Below are positions 33,340 to 45,706 of a stretch of DNA of 64,000 bases, one piece after another; positions within the stretch are counted from its first letter, which is position 1, and every line of letters begins with the position of its first letter. This stretch comes from Populus alba (Eukaryota; Streptophyta; Magnoliopsida; Malpighiales; Salicaceae). Under the pieces are notes generated by a model. The model was not told the DNA's origin. It was given only the letters and a program-made list of their open reading frames with translations, and did no database searches. Where the stretch lies: assembly GCF_005239225.2 (NCBI RefSeq), contig NC_133300.1:15281875-15345874 (forward strand), read 5' to 3'. The position numbers and the translations under genes were made by a program.

Positions 33340-36190
33340 GTGGTATATGGTCGGTATGCTAATACCACTACCATACATACCCTCTCTATGAACTCATTTC
33401 TTTTCTCAAGTTGCATTACCCGCGCATTTCAATTCATCTCTCAATCATTTCAATTCCATTTCTTCTTCTTTTTTCATTTCCTTTAATTAGAGGACCAACT
33501 CCCATATATTTTCTACCAAAAATTTTGATCTTTTGATTTCGATAAGAAACCCACAATTCTATCTTTAAACCATCCGCAGTTATGTGGAGAAACGTCGCAA
33601 AACAAGCCACTTTGAAATCCCAATCAAAGTCCCTCAATTTCCCTTCATTTCCAAGAACTTGCAGCTTTTTAGGAGCCTCTAAAGAACCCATCTTTTTTTA
33701 GAAACTCAAGTTCCATTCGCTTAATAACACAAGTCCACGACTGGGTTTTCGAGCAATTGGCGAAATATCAACCCATGAAGATTTTATGGGAAAACCCAGT
33801 TCTATTTTTTTGAGAAATAGTGAAGGTACTAATGGGAATCGGTGTGCTGGATTTTTTCCAAGAGGGTATGTGAGTGTAGCTGAGGCAGTGTCATCAACAG
33901 ATGTTGAAGATAATGTGTCTGGTGCGGATGAAGTGCAAGAATTGCTGCCAGAAATGAGGAAAGAAGAGGAGAAAGAGGAGGAGGCTACGTGCTAACCCTG
34001 GAATAGGGTCAAGGAAGCATAGGGTCTTAAGGAGAAGGCAAAGTGAAGATTGAGGCGGAAGCATGGGAACTGGTAACGAAAGAATAGAAGGAGCTTTTGA
34101 AGGATATGTGTGAGCATAAGTTGGCTCCTAATTTGCCATATATGAAGAGTTTGTTCCTTGGTTGGTTTGAGCCTTTTACAGATGCAATTGCGAAAGAGCA
34201 GGAGTTGACAAGATGTCTGTTATTGCAATGCATCAACTCGCAGCAATGGTAATGACAGGTGGGGAACATGGATGTGCAAGAGTTGTGACTGCTGCTTGTA
34301 TGATTGGTGATGCAATTGAGCAGGAGGTAAGTAATTTTTAATGTTTTATTTGCTTATTTTTACTTGCGGTTTGATTTGTAGACAGAGGATAATGAGTGCC
34401 CGTATAAAAGTATTGAAAGATAAGGGAAAACATAAAGTTTCTTAAATTTACTTTTAGACAACCTTCATCTGAGGTGATGAACTAGGAAGAAAGATGAAAG
34501 TTACTATGTACAATTATGAGATAAAAATCAGCTATGGAGCTAGTAGTGCCTGGAAAATTAGATTTTGAAGTTAAGTTCCGTAAAGTTTTGTCGAATGTTG
34601 AATGGGGTTTTTCTGGATTTCTTTTTTATATATCTATAGTTTTTACTTTCAGTCCAAGTTCTTCTGCTGTTCATGGTTCCAGGGAGGACACTAAATGTAG
34701 GTACGAAAAACAATGTAGTGTAAGATCCTTTAGATAGTAAGTTTTTACAATTTTTTCATTAAGTGTTAAACTTTTCATATCACGGGCCTTATTAGGCTGA
34801 ATATTCTATTACGCCTTTCTTTTTTGAGCTACAATTTCTTCAAAGCACGGGCATGGTGGACTCATAAGAGTGACATTCAACTTTCCTTTGTCAGATCGCA
34901 TCTCATGTTTCGACATTGTTTCACTATGGATTTATACTTTTGCATTTCCCTGTTGGGGACAGCAATTATCTTTATCATTTCAATTATGTGTGTTCTTGTT
35001 TGTGCCTTTGTTTTGTAAGTTGTTTAAGTTTTTCTTTTGGTTTAGAAGTTAAAGGCATGCGTGACACTTTGTTGAACTGTCTCTTCTGACTATGGGAGTT
35101 GCTTCCTCTTTTCTTTTCCTTTTTTTTTTTTTTTTTAAAGAAAGGGACTTTAGAATGCAGAGATATGTAAGTATACCATTCTTAATCCATGTTTTGGACC
35201 TCCTAACTCTTCAGTCTTGTTCTCTTTCTTTGAACTGAGGACTGAATCTGTAACAGTTTCTGTGATGAAACAGATTAGAATACACAATATCTTGGAGAAA
35301 ACAAGGAAGAAAAAGGAAAAAGGCTAATGACAGCAAGAATGGTGTAGAAGGCGAATCCCCTGCTGTCATGAAGGAACAAGAAAACCTAAGAAAAAAGGTT
35401 ACTTATTTGATTAAAAAACAAAAGCTGCCAGCTGTGAGGAAGATTGTGAAGGGGAAGGATGATTTAAAACCATGGAATGCAGATGCTAGGGCTAAGGTTT
35501 GTGTGCTTGTAATCATTGATAAAAGCTAATTTTCTTGAACAAATGTATCGTGTACAAATTTGATTTATGTCCTTGCACTTTGAAGGTTGGAAGCCGTCTA
35601 ATTGAATTGCTTGCTGTTACAAACAGCTTATATACAGCCTCCCTGTGATCAGTTAGCTGATAGTCCATCTGAACCTCGACCTGCATTTGTACATACATTC
35701 CAAACTGTGTCGTATGAAAATAAGTATGGGGTCATTCTTTAATTGACTCGATGAGCTCATTTATCTTTTCTTCCTTGTAATTGCTTCTAACTGATGCACA
35801 ATGGCCTTTTCTTAAACAGGAAGGGCGCAAAAAAATATGGTGTTGTTCAATGTGACCCAGTAGTCCTCAAAGGCCTGGAGAAAACTGTGAGCAACCCTGT
35901 CATATTTTATTCTTCTACTGATATCTAGTTGGGGTGCCATATACTTTCAAAGCAGATAGGTTAGTTTCTCGATTTTAGAGCTGAAACAGATAAGATTTGC
36001 AGGCAATTTCCATGGTGCCTCTTAAGCTGCAGATGTTTGTCTTTCATTCTTTTTTCTTGCACAAGAAGTCATAAAAATGTTGTTTCTCCAAACAGGCTAG
36101 GCACATGGTGATTCCTTATATGCCAATGTTGGTGCCACCACTTAGATGGAGATGGTATGTTAACTTGTTTATATTTACAGTTTTGCCACG
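33340..36190 (+). pseudogene. RPOTmp-like: RPOTmp-like organellar RNA polymerase pseudogene, 5' part
   Basis: The ATG at 33582 begins MWRNVAKQA, like the mitochondrial start of the plant dual-targeted phage-type polymerase RPOTmp. Exon 1 continues in pieces: RGYVSVAEAVSSTDVED, RRQ(VKIEAEAWELV), LAPNLPYMKSLFLGWFEPF and SVIAMHQLAAMVMTGGEHGC, ending AIEQE at a GT donor near 34327. Later exons read KKQKLPAVRKIVKGKDD (35405-35490), GSRLIELLAVT and RPAFVHTF (35587-35700), KKYGVVQCDPVVLKGLEKT (about 35830-35887) and ARHMVIPYMPMLVPPLRW (36096-36155). It is broken by an in-frame TAG in exon 1 near 34084, frame changes near 33990-34050, and a deletion after ELTRC. All of this precedes the catalytic domain. 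It continues beyond the transposon at 49411. Confidence 0.87.
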
Positions 36191-36195
36191 ATTGT
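36191..36195. repeat. Target-site duplication ATTGT (left)
   Basis: ATTGT directly precedes the TGTTGTTACCC LTR start and recurs at 49406-49410 directly after the CGACA LTR end. Confidence 0.88.
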
Positions 36196-36516
36196 TGTTG
36201 TTACCCAATTTTTGACCCACCTTCTTGATAAAATTTTCGGAAAATCCAAAAATAGCGAAAAACATTGAAAAATCCAAAAAATATGTTTTTAATATATTTT
36301 GCATCGTTTTAGCATTTTCAACGTTGTCTAAAAAAGAATTTTAATTTTCAAAGATTTTTGGAACGCGTTCGACTTTTCACGTGTCATTTTAAAATCATTG
36401 ATTTTTCTCATTAAGTCGACGTTAATATTGCTTGTTTTCAAAAAAATACAAAAAAATAAGAAAAATCAAAATTTACAAAAAGAAAGAAGTTGAGGGACCA
36501 AGTTGAAAAACCTAGC
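36196..36516 (+). repeat. Truncated 5' LTR of the 13.2-kb element
   Basis: The first 321 bp match 47633-47915, with several substitutions and two short gaps. After CCTAGC the copies part: the 3' LTR goes on for about 1.5 kb, while this one changes to internal-type sequence. Confidence 0.85.
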
Positions 36517-37033
36517 TGAAATGAGAAAAGGCCATCTTTGATATCCCTTCACCTTCTAAAAATTATCTCCCTTGTAGTCCCATTTTGAGCTGGATAGAAT
36601 ATTTTTTCATAAAAACCCTGACTAGGATCACACCCCACACTGGGGGCAAATGAGAGATATTTTGAAGAGGTTGATATAATTAATGGATAAAGGGGAAGGC
36701 TTAGAACAAAAGTCTAATGATTGAGAGAGCGCGAGAAGAAAACACATAGACTGAGGGCATATAAGAAAATTTTGAGGAAGGCTATGAGTTGAATTTGCCT
36801 TCACTTAAAGACAAGTTAGAAAGAAATGGAAAAAGAATGTCTATCAATTCTAAGAGAGGCAAGGCAGTTTTCAATTGAGAAAAGACAATAAATGCCAAAA
36901 GTCAACATTAGAAAAATCGATGCTTCATATATTTTGGTGTGTCTAGGATAAAGCCTCTAATGTCTTCAAAAAAAAATTTAGATTGGTTATTCATCAAAGA
37001 AAAAGTTGGATTTGCATTATGACCTATGTTAAG

Positions 37034-38657
37034 TGATGCAACCATATTATTCGATAGTTTCACCCACATTTAACTAGTGTTTTGCCTATGTTTTATATAT
37101 AAAATGCCTTGATATTCTTTGTTTTATGTTTTGAAGGCACTTTTGGATGAAAGATGCAAAAAAGGAGTAAATTGATGGTAATTGGCAGATTTGATGTTCA
37201 GTCGATGTTTTGTGCAGAACGTGAGCTCTAAAGGTCGAAATGAAGTGATTCTAGTGACATTAAAAAGCTAACATCCATACCTTTCTGGACATCTAAGGCA
37301 AGACAATAAAATAAGAAGAGCATGGAAATCGCAGCTTTCAAAGTCAAATCTCGCAATCTGCCAGTGTTGACCTTTGGTCATTCCGACTTGAATATCTAGA
37401 GCTATAAAAGTCCAATGGATGCAAACTCAATTGTTTTGGATTCCTAACTAAAAGGCCTATCAACGCTCCAAATTTAAGCCAAAAACGATGTCATATGAGG
37501 GAGATATGATTTTTCAAAGAAGACAACTGAATTCTGCCAGCAAACAGGTTTCGTGAAGAAACGAGTCCAAATTACGTTCCGAATCATCTAAACCGATATC
37601 CAAGTTTTTATTTCAACAATGTAGCTCCTCTAAGTCAAAGCTTGAAGATGTCATGCAAATCTATTTCTCTTTTTTTAGGAAAATAGTTATTGAATTACTT
37701 AAATGTAAATTGTCTATTTAAGGGAGGACTATTTTGTAAAATAGAGATTAGGGTTTCCTAACATATAAATAGAATGAGAGAAGAGAAAGGGGGCAGCCAC
37801 CCAAGAGGAGAAAAAACGCCCCCCTACTCTAAGAAACCCTAAGTCATGCATTCTTCCATCTTTTTGATTAGTTATTCAATAAACATGCAAGGCTAAACTC
37901 ATTTTGTTGGTTGCAAGGACACAGAAACCTTCGGATTTCAAGAACTGTGAGATCTATTTTACCTTTTCTTTTCAGTTTATATGATGAATATGTTTGTTCT
38001 CCTATGCTTATTTTTCCTATGATTGTTTATTTTAATTGCTAGAGCGGACTCTAAGTTATTATTGTAAACAATTTATTGATAAGTTTGATATCAAAACCGG
38101 AGTTGTGGTATATGAACTTGTGAAGCAACTGAGTTTAATAATTGTAGCGGATCTACGTTATTAATCTTAGGGAGAACATTCGATCAAAGCAACATAAGCA
38201 GACAACTTAGTTGTTAAGATTAATGAATTTATCTAGATCTTAAGGCTGCCGTTGGATTAAATCATTAGTGCGTACACTGTGATTATTTGTTGGTTAAGGT
38301 TAGTTATATGGCGGATCCGTTAATTAACCAACGTTAAGAAAAGATAAAAATTCAGAATATAAACTGGAATTTCATTTCAAGGATCAGTTCTAATTTCTAT
38401 AGGTGGATGTGTGATTGCGACCAAGGTTTGTTCTCTTGATAATTTTCTGATTTTATTAAATTCTGTTTGATAGTTTTCTGTTTTATTTTTCTTTAGCCTA
38501 TATAACATCCAACCCCCCCCCAAATTGCATAACGTATAACATAAAAATCTGAACTAAATCTTCCTCGTGGGATCGACCCCTTGCTTGTTATATACTATCT
38601 TGTGTGTTATGTTTGTAGCTAGGGTAAATAATTTGTGCGACCGCGACATCGCAACAA
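37034..38657 (+). repeat. 5' LTR of the nested gypsy element
   Basis: The start is fixed by the match to 42964 next to the polypurine tract. The end (38647 or 38657, both after ACA) is inferred from the primer-binding site. It contains a TATA-like ACATATAAATAG at 37761-37772 and a leader with GCAGCCACCC, consistent with an LTR promoter. Only the first 87 bp have a partner, so the rest is a single copy in this window. Confidence 0.75.
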
Positions 38658-38661
38658 ATTT

Positions 38662-38681
38662 TGGCGCCGTTGGCGAGGAAG
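38662..38681 (+). promoter_or_regulatory. Primer-binding site, tRNA-Asp type
   Basis: TGGCGCCGTTGGCGAGGAAG follows the LTR. It is close to the complement of the tRNA-Asp 3' end used by Athila/Tat elements, with mismatches after the first 11 bases. Confidence 0.75.
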
Positions 38682-39041
38682 TAATTTTAATTGATTCTTG
38701 TGCTTTTACTGTTATTTTTAGTTGCTGTGATTGTTATTTATATTTCTTAAAAAAAAAAAAAACAGAATTTTTGCTTGCGGCGGTACTGTTCACTTGCGGC
38801 ATCGGTACTGTTCAAAATAGATTTTTTGGTGGAATTAGGTTTTGGTCTTTTGTTTCTTGAAGGGAAACAACGTTCTAAACAGAACTAGTGGTATACCACT
38901 AGTCCCACTCTATCGAGGCCAAATTCCGTTGTTTTCTAGGGTTTTTAGGCAGTTTAGTTTTCTAACATAAGATTTTTGTACAATTTGCATTGTTTTCGAT
39001 CTCTTGCGTGGTTGGATTCTTTTGAGTTTTCTTGATGCTTT

Positions 39042-39920
39042 ATGCCAGTAACCCGTTCTACTAATCAAAGTCAAGTGTAGTTAGATCTCGATATAGAAAA
39101 AACTTTACGCAGGTTACGAAAGGAAGCTCGCCTCAACACCATGGCTAATGCACGACAACAAACACACAAGGAGCTTGCTGCTCCTAACGTGGAAAATCAG
39201 CCATTGTGCATAAACATCGATAATAGTGTAAACTTTGAGCTCAAATCTGGTTTTATACATTTGCTACCAACATTTAATGGTCTTGCAGGAGAAGATCCTC
39301 ATACTCATCTCAAGGAGTTCCATATGGTTTGTGTTGGCATGAAACCGAATGGAGTTGACGAAGAACAAGTTGAGTTAAAAGCTTTTCCTTTCTCTTTAAA
39401 AGGGGCAGCAAAGACATGGTTTTTCTCTATTCTCCCAGGTTCAATTGGAACTTGGAATGGCAAGAAAAAGATCTTCCTTGAGAAGTATTTCCCAGCATCT
39501 CGAGTTGCCAATATAAGGAAAGAAATATGTGGGATTCGACAATCTCATGGAGAGACACTTTCCGAGTATTGGGAAAGATTTGAGCAACTATGCATTCAAT
39601 GCCCTCATCATCAAATACCCGATCAACTGCTCATTCAATATTTCTATGAAGGATTGATGCCTACTGACCGTAGAATCATTGATGCTGCAAGTGGAGGCAC
39701 ATTGGTGGATAAGACACCCGAGGCTGCACTCCAATTGATCTCAAACACGGCAGCTAACTCAAAACAGTTTGGCACTCGTGGAGACTTCTCCAACAAACAA
39801 ATAAATGAGGTAAGTATTTCTAACCTTGAGAATAAAGTTAATGATCTTACTTCTCTTGTGCGCTCTTTGGCTTGTGGAAATGTACAACAGGTGAAAGTTT
39901 GTAGCATATGCTCCTTATAA
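39042..39920 (+). pseudogene. Gag of the nested gypsy element, two in-frame stops
   Basis: The probable original start is the ATG at 39042 (MPVTRSTNQSQV). A TAG at 39078-39080 interrupts the frame, and it is then open from the ATG at 39141 to 39917. The Retrotrans_gag domain is clear: FNGLAGEDPHTHLKEFHMVC, then LKGAAKTWFFSI and SYWERF-type sequence (LSEYWERFEQLC). A zinc knuckle starts CSIC but a TAA at 39918-39920 falls inside it, before the expected GH...C part, which is still readable downstream. Past the knuckle, YDPFSNT can be read before a deletion. Gag would form the particle that packages element RNA; this copy cannot encode a complete one. Confidence 0.87.
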
Positions 39921-40036
39921 GGACATGCTTCGGATATGTGCCCAACAATGCAAGAAGATTACATTGAACAAGCTAATGCAGTTGATGGAGCATTCAATGG
40001 ACAACTTCACCATAAATATGATCCCTTTTCCAACAC

Positions 40037-41158
40037 GTGCAATACCGGATGGAGGAAGAAGAAGAGATAGAAATTGAATTGAGTACAAAGAAGGAACATC
40101 CTTTTTCTCCACAAACTGAAACAAAGACCAACACTCCAAAGGTAACTCCTCACTTAATGGATTCCAGTTTTAAAACAATTCCACCCTTTCTTGTGAGTTC
40201 TTATAGGTCAAAGAAAGCGGACAAAGAAAAAGAGATTTTAGAGGTCTTCAAGAAAGTGGAACTTAACATTCATTTACTTGATGCTATCAAGCAAATTCCC
40301 AAGTATGCCAAATTTTTGAAAGAGTTGTGTACTACCAAGAGAGCTTTCAAACTGAAAGGTCATGAAATGGTAAGTATGGGTGAAGTTGTATCTGCTGTTG
40401 TTCAAAAGAATATGCCTTTGAAGCAAAAGGATCCAGGTGCGTTTACTATCCCATGTGTTATTGGTAATGCTAGTTTCAAAAGGGCCTTGTGCGATTTAGG
40501 TGCATCCATTAGTGTTATGCCCAAACATGTTTATGATTTTCTTAGTCTTGAGCCTTTGAATAAAACTAGCATTGTAATACAACTTGCGGATTGTAGTTTT
40601 GTTTACCCACTTGATGTGATAGAAGATGTCCTAGTCAAGATTGATAGTTTGGTCTTTCCATGTGATTTTTATATTCTTGATATGGAACATTATTCTTGTG
40701 ATTCATCAAACAACACTCCTATATTATTTGGGAGACCATTCTTGAAAACTGCCAATACAAAAATTGATTGTGGTAAAGATACTTTGTCTATGGAAGTAGG
40801 AGATGAAAAGATTGAATTTAATTTTCATGATGCAATGAAATATCCTTATAGCAATGTTTATTCTATCACATGCTATGACCAAGTTGATAAGTGTGTGCAG
40901 CAAGTTTTTGATTTTGATTATGATGATGGATTAAGAGTAGCTTTGAGCTATGGCTATGATGTTACCGAGATAGAAGAGATGGAGAGGCACATATGTGTTC
41001 CCCAAAACATACATGATTCAGCATTGGATTTGCAAGCTTTGCAAATTGTTCCCAATGATGCAAGAGTCATTTACCCCATCACAAACAGTGAATGGGTGGC
41101 GCCTAAATTAGAATTACGGTGGAAGAGATTCAAAATGATGCTTATGAGAATGCAATGA
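40037..41158 (+). pseudogene. Protease region of the nested gypsy element
   Basis: This 373-codon frame starts in the gag-protease linker (acidic, Lys-rich, with KKVELNIHLLDAIKQIPKYA). It contains an aspartic protease with ALCDLGASISVMP as the active-site segment and ILFGRPFLKTANTKID as the later flap/hydrophobic part, in the usual order. The frame differs from gag, so an indel separates them. Near 41100 the sequence jumps from a point after the protease to the end of integrase, shown by the overlapping frame that starts at 41119. Reverse transcriptase and RNase H are absent. Confidence 0.87.
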
Positions 41159-41460
41159 TTTACAAAGAAAAAACTAAGATTCTCAATGACCGAATGATTA
41201 CAAGAAAAGAATTTAATGTTGGGGACAAAGTCCTTCTTTATCATTCGTGTTTGAAACTTTTTCCTGGAAAGTTGCGCTCCCGTTGGATTGGACCCTTTGT
41301 TGTTTCTAATATTTTTCCTTATGGTGCAATTGAAATTACAAGTTTAGAAACCAACAAAGTACTCAAGGTCAATGGGCATCGTTTAAAACCTTTCTATGAA
41401 GGTTGGACGACAGAACTCATTGCTTCTGCAGAGTTAGTTGAACCAATCTATGAAGAATGA
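41119..41460 (+). pseudogene. Integrase C-terminus of the nested gypsy element
   Basis: The frame reads [19 protein letters not shown], then [20 protein letters not shown] and [12 protein letters not shown], ending with [11 protein letters not shown]. This is the DNA-binding C-terminal tail of gypsy integrases of the Athila/Tat type. The zinc finger and catalytic core are missing. The codon at 41119 is GTG and the joining frame upstream is the deletion scar, so no independent start is implied. Confidence 0.85.
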
Positions 41461-42963
41461 GCATGCAACATGTCAAGCCAATGACATAAAACAAAAGCGT
41501 TTACTGGGAGGCAACCCAGCATAAAAAAAAATAGATTTGCTTTCTTTTTCCCTTATCTTTTATTTTTCGTATTTTACTTTATTTTTATCATTCTCTTATA
41601 TTCCTTTTCTTTTGTTTCAACATTGAGGACAATGTTGTGTTTTAAGTGTGGGGGTATTGGGAGAATGTTGGTTTTCTTATTTTGATTTTCTTTGTTGTAA
41701 AAAAAAAAAAAACAAATTTCTATGTTTGATCTTTTGAACTCCCATTGGTTTTTGAGAATATGAGTTTTATATATGAGAATTAATTGAGATAGATGGAGAT
41801 ATGAATCGAATGAAGAAGTGTGCATGTAAGTTGTAAGGTTTAATTGGTTTAGGGATTGACTTTGAGAATATGCCATGTTGACTTTATAGTGTTATACCAA
41901 TGCAAGCTTTTGAGCCTTCAACATTATATTCTTTGATTGTGCATTCTTTCAATGTTATGTATCTCTAGAACTTCCTTCATATCTTGTTGAGATTACATTC
42001 GCATTACACATATACATGAAGATGATAAAGGCATTAGAAATTTTAACCACTTGAGCCAAAAAGCCAACCTAAAACATATTATCTTTAGTGAGCCCCTTTT
42101 GAGCTTGTTTATCTTTTCTTTGTTTTATCCATGTATAAGCCTTAACTTTTTATATGTTTTCCTTTTCCCCTGGCCAAGGATTAATAGAGCATATACTTGT
42201 GATATCTCATGGAATTATAGTTGGAAATTATGTGAAAAGAAAGAAGAAGTGATGCTTGATGAAAATATGGGCAAAGTTGCCAAAGGTGAAAAAAAAAACA
42301 AAAAAAAAAACAAAAACAAAAGAAAGAAAGAAAGAAAGAAGTGTTCCTTTTTGTTCTTAAGATTTTATTTTGAAAGAGCTTGAAATCAAAAGAAGTTAAG
42401 TATTGGTGATTAAAGATGGAAAATTTATGTGCTTTGATGGAATATCTTGTTTGAAATATCATTTTTTAGAATGCTCTACTTTCTTTGGTTTGAACCTTCT
42501 CTTTTACTCTCTTTTACCTCACCTTAACTTTAGCCCCATTACAACCGGAAATAAGACCTTTTGATTCATGCATTGCTTGTAATATGTTAGTAATGGAGAT
42601 GAGATTGAAGAGCAAGCTTATGGTAGAACATATTCATTGATTGAATTTGAGAGATTTAAACATATAAGCCCTAAACACATGAGTGTTGGAGTGTATATCA
42701 ACGAGAGGACCTATCACTTTGGCATGGCATAGATTTCATTTAAATCCCGACAATTAATTGAGTTTTGAAGTTTGCATGTAAATAAATTCATGAAAATTTA
42801 TACTCTTTATCCTTCTTAATTGTGTTCTTGTTTATAATGCATATATTCTTGGATATTGATGGGAGATTAGGAGATTAGTCATAGTGATTTGATTTAATTT
42901 AACTTCAATTTGATTTTACCTATCCTTTCTCGAGGACGAGCAAGAGCTAAGTGTGGGGGTATT

Positions 42964-43050
42964 TGATGCAACCATATTATTCGATAGTTTCACCCACATT
43001 TAACTAATGTTTTGCCTATGTTTTATATATAAAATGCCTTGATATTCTTT
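42964..43050 (+). repeat. 87-bp remnant of the nested element's 3' LTR
   Basis: It matches 37034-37120 with one visible substitution and then ends abruptly at GATATTCTTT, where the duplicated 57-bp host segment begins with shared Ts. Confidence 0.88.
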
Positions 43051-43106
43051 TTAGATTGGTTATTCATCAAAGAAAAAGTTGGATTTGCATTATGACCTAT
43101 GTTAAG

Positions 43107-45208
43107 AGAATTCTGATATTTGAGATTAACAAGGTTATATGTCACTTTCTCTACAATGACGACAAGAGAAAGAGAATCGATGAATAGTTAATGTTGATCC
43201 TAAGTCGTTGAAACCCTCAAACACCTTTTGAGCCTTTGAAATTCTTTTCTTTCATAGCCATAAACCATAACCTGCATTACGTGCTTTTAAAAGCCGTTTT
43301 TAATCAAGCAAGCAACTTGAACCGATAAATGGCGCTCTCGAAAATGGAAGAGCTTTTCTATAAGTGTCGGGACTTCATGAATTAAGCTACTAGTTATTAT
43401 GCATGTTGATAAAATAAATGCTAAGAAAAGAAACAACCTTTCTTGATAAAGCCTAAGCATCTTGTTTTTGAAATGCACCTCATCACAGACCATCAAAAGA
43501 TATACCCAAAATCAGAGTTTAAAGTGGACACAAAGAACCATGAAAAAGTCATTTTAAATCTTACAACGGGTCATTTATGTTTTCAAAATACAAGACAATC
43601 AAAGGACTGCATTGAATAGTGTGTTGGGTCTTTGACCAAAGAAGTTTGAATTTCAAAAGAAAAAAAATAATAATTTCAAAAACAGACATCTCTCTAATTT
43701 CATTTCAACAATTAGACTTGAATAGACATGATCGTTGAAATGTGAGATTTGATTCTAGAACAAGAAAGATTTTCAAACAAGAACATCAATTGAGTTTGCA
43801 AAATCCTTGACAAAAATGACATCAACATTTCTCGACACTCCTTGAAACGTTGACCACCTGGGGGCAATACAGTGGACCCTTAGAAGAAAAACAAACAACA
43901 TTCTGATTAGCTGGGGTCAAAGAAATAATCAGATGATGAGTCATAAAAGTACAAGAAAGTTATGTTTAGCACCTGACAATGACAAAGGAAGACCTATTTG
44001 AGTATAAACTGATGAACGAGCATTCATATCATTGCTGGGGCCAATGTTGTTCAAAGACAATCCATGATCTAGTGCACTTCAGCAGCAATTGATGAGCAAC
44101 GCTGCACTAGAAAGATATTTTCATATCTTCATCTTGGGTTACCCTGTAAAACATGGCTATGACTCCTTACAGATGTTATCGGGTGAGTGCATTTGAATGA
44201 ACATCGAACATATGCATACCACTAAGATTGACTATGGGACCATCTATTCTGAAGCTCAAATGCGCACTTCACTGCATGAATATGGGTGATAACATGAACA
44301 TCATTGATGATGCCAAAGCAGTTATTTTCACGATCTGATTTGACAAGCTAAGAGGAATCCATAGAGAAATACATCGCGCTTACAATAATGAGTTGTTTAC
44401 TACAAAGCATGAGATTCATGTCTGGATGACTTGGCAGTTCTATGAAGGCTGGTGATCATACATACTTGAATGGTGTTTCAACCGAAGGCAAGTTCATGAC
44501 TGATTAACAATTTTGATGGGTGTTGGCATGATGCACACAATCAATTAGAGGATAATTCTCAGAAGAAGCCAGGAGAGAAAATCCTTCATGATGAATCAAG
44601 CAGTACCACACTTGGGGGTATGGCCAAGCTTGATGAGCGATGCGAGCAGTAATTGTCGAAGACAGCCCGAGATGGGCACTGCATTTACAGCTGAATAATG
44701 GCCAGTACATGAATGAGTTAATGCCTCGGAAGAACAAAGAAAGCTTTGGGATGCAAACAAGGACACCCTATGACGATGAAGCATCAAAGAGGGGGGGACC
44801 TATATTTCAAATCAGGTAAGGATGCATGCATGTCATCTAACCTCAAAAAAAAAAAAAAACATTTGCACATATTTTTGAATTGTTATAGGAAAATCCTTAA
44901 TGAGGTCCAGCAAGATGGTGGAAAAAGAAAGAAGCATTGTGGTGATGATAATAAAGAATCAGTTTTGATCATGGAATAAAAGGGAAGATGGGATGAACCC
45001 TACCATTAAGAAAATCCCAAAGAAATGAAAAGATCAACCTTGCAATCAGGAAGCCTCGAGTTTTCAACCCTTGTAGTCAGGAAACACCGAGTTTTCAAAA
45101 CCTATGATCGGGAATTAGTAGGAAGCACCAAGTTTTCCAGCCCTTCTTTTGTCATCCCCTCAAGACTTCGCCAGGTAAGTCCTATTTTTCACACTTGTCG
45201 TATCACAT
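43107..45208. other. Internal region of the 13.2-kb element, no gene recognised
   Basis: The base composition is more balanced than in surrounding intergenic DNA. It has scattered short frames but no gag or pol motif. Sequence such as CCTGGGGGCAATACAG (43858-43873) echoes the internal segment near 36640. It may be decayed coding or structural leader sequence of the parent family. Confidence 0.5.
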
Positions 45209-45706
45209 CTTCCACTTGGGTTGGTCACCCCTTTACAATGAGACCACACTTCATATTGTTTCCATCTGGGTAGGTCACCCATGACAATGAGACCGCATTC
45301 TTTATATTTTTTCCATCTGGGTAGGTCACCCATTACAATGAGACCACACTTCATATTGTTTTCATCTGGGTAGGTCACCCATTACAATGAGACCACACTT
45401 CATATTGTTTTCATCTGGGTAGGTCGCCCATTACAATGAGACTGCACTTCACATTCTTTCCATTTGGGTAGGTCACCCATAACAACGAGACCACTTTTTC
45501 ATATTCTTTCCATCTGGGTAGGTCACCCATTACAATGAGACCACACTTTATATTTTTTTCCATTTGGGTAGGTCACCCATTATAATAAGACCGCACTTCA
45601 TATCCTTTCCATCTGGGTAGGTCATTCATCATAATGAGACCATTTTTCATATTCTTTCCACCTGGGTAGGTCACTCATTGAGACCGTTTTTTTCAACATT
45701 CTTTTG
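45209..45706. repeat. Minisatellite A, about 50-bp unit, about 10 copies
   Basis: Each unit carries CTGGGTAGGTCACCCATTAC, then AATGAGACCACACTTCATAT and a T/C-rich end. The two most similar neighbours (about 45320-45420) are nearly identical; the outer units are more diverged and the last is shortened. Confidence 0.9.

Larger units (their letters stand above)
37034..43050 (+). mobile_element. Nested Athila/Tat-like gypsy element, internally deleted, second LTR almost absent
   Basis: The 5' LTR starts TGATGCAACC at 37034 and ends near 38657. A tRNA-Asp-type primer-binding site follows at 38662. Gag and protease remain, then only the integrase C-terminus, so reverse transcriptase, RNase H and most of integrase are gone. 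The 3' side has GGGAGGCAACCCA (41508-41520), CATTGAGGACAATG (41621-41634) and a polypurine tract AAGTGTGGGGGTATT (42949-42963), all features I associate with Athila/Tat elements. Only the first 87 bp of the 3' LTR are present (42964-43050). A 57-bp host sequence is duplicated on both sides (36977-37033 and 43050-43106), instead of the usual 5 bp. Confidence 0.85.
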
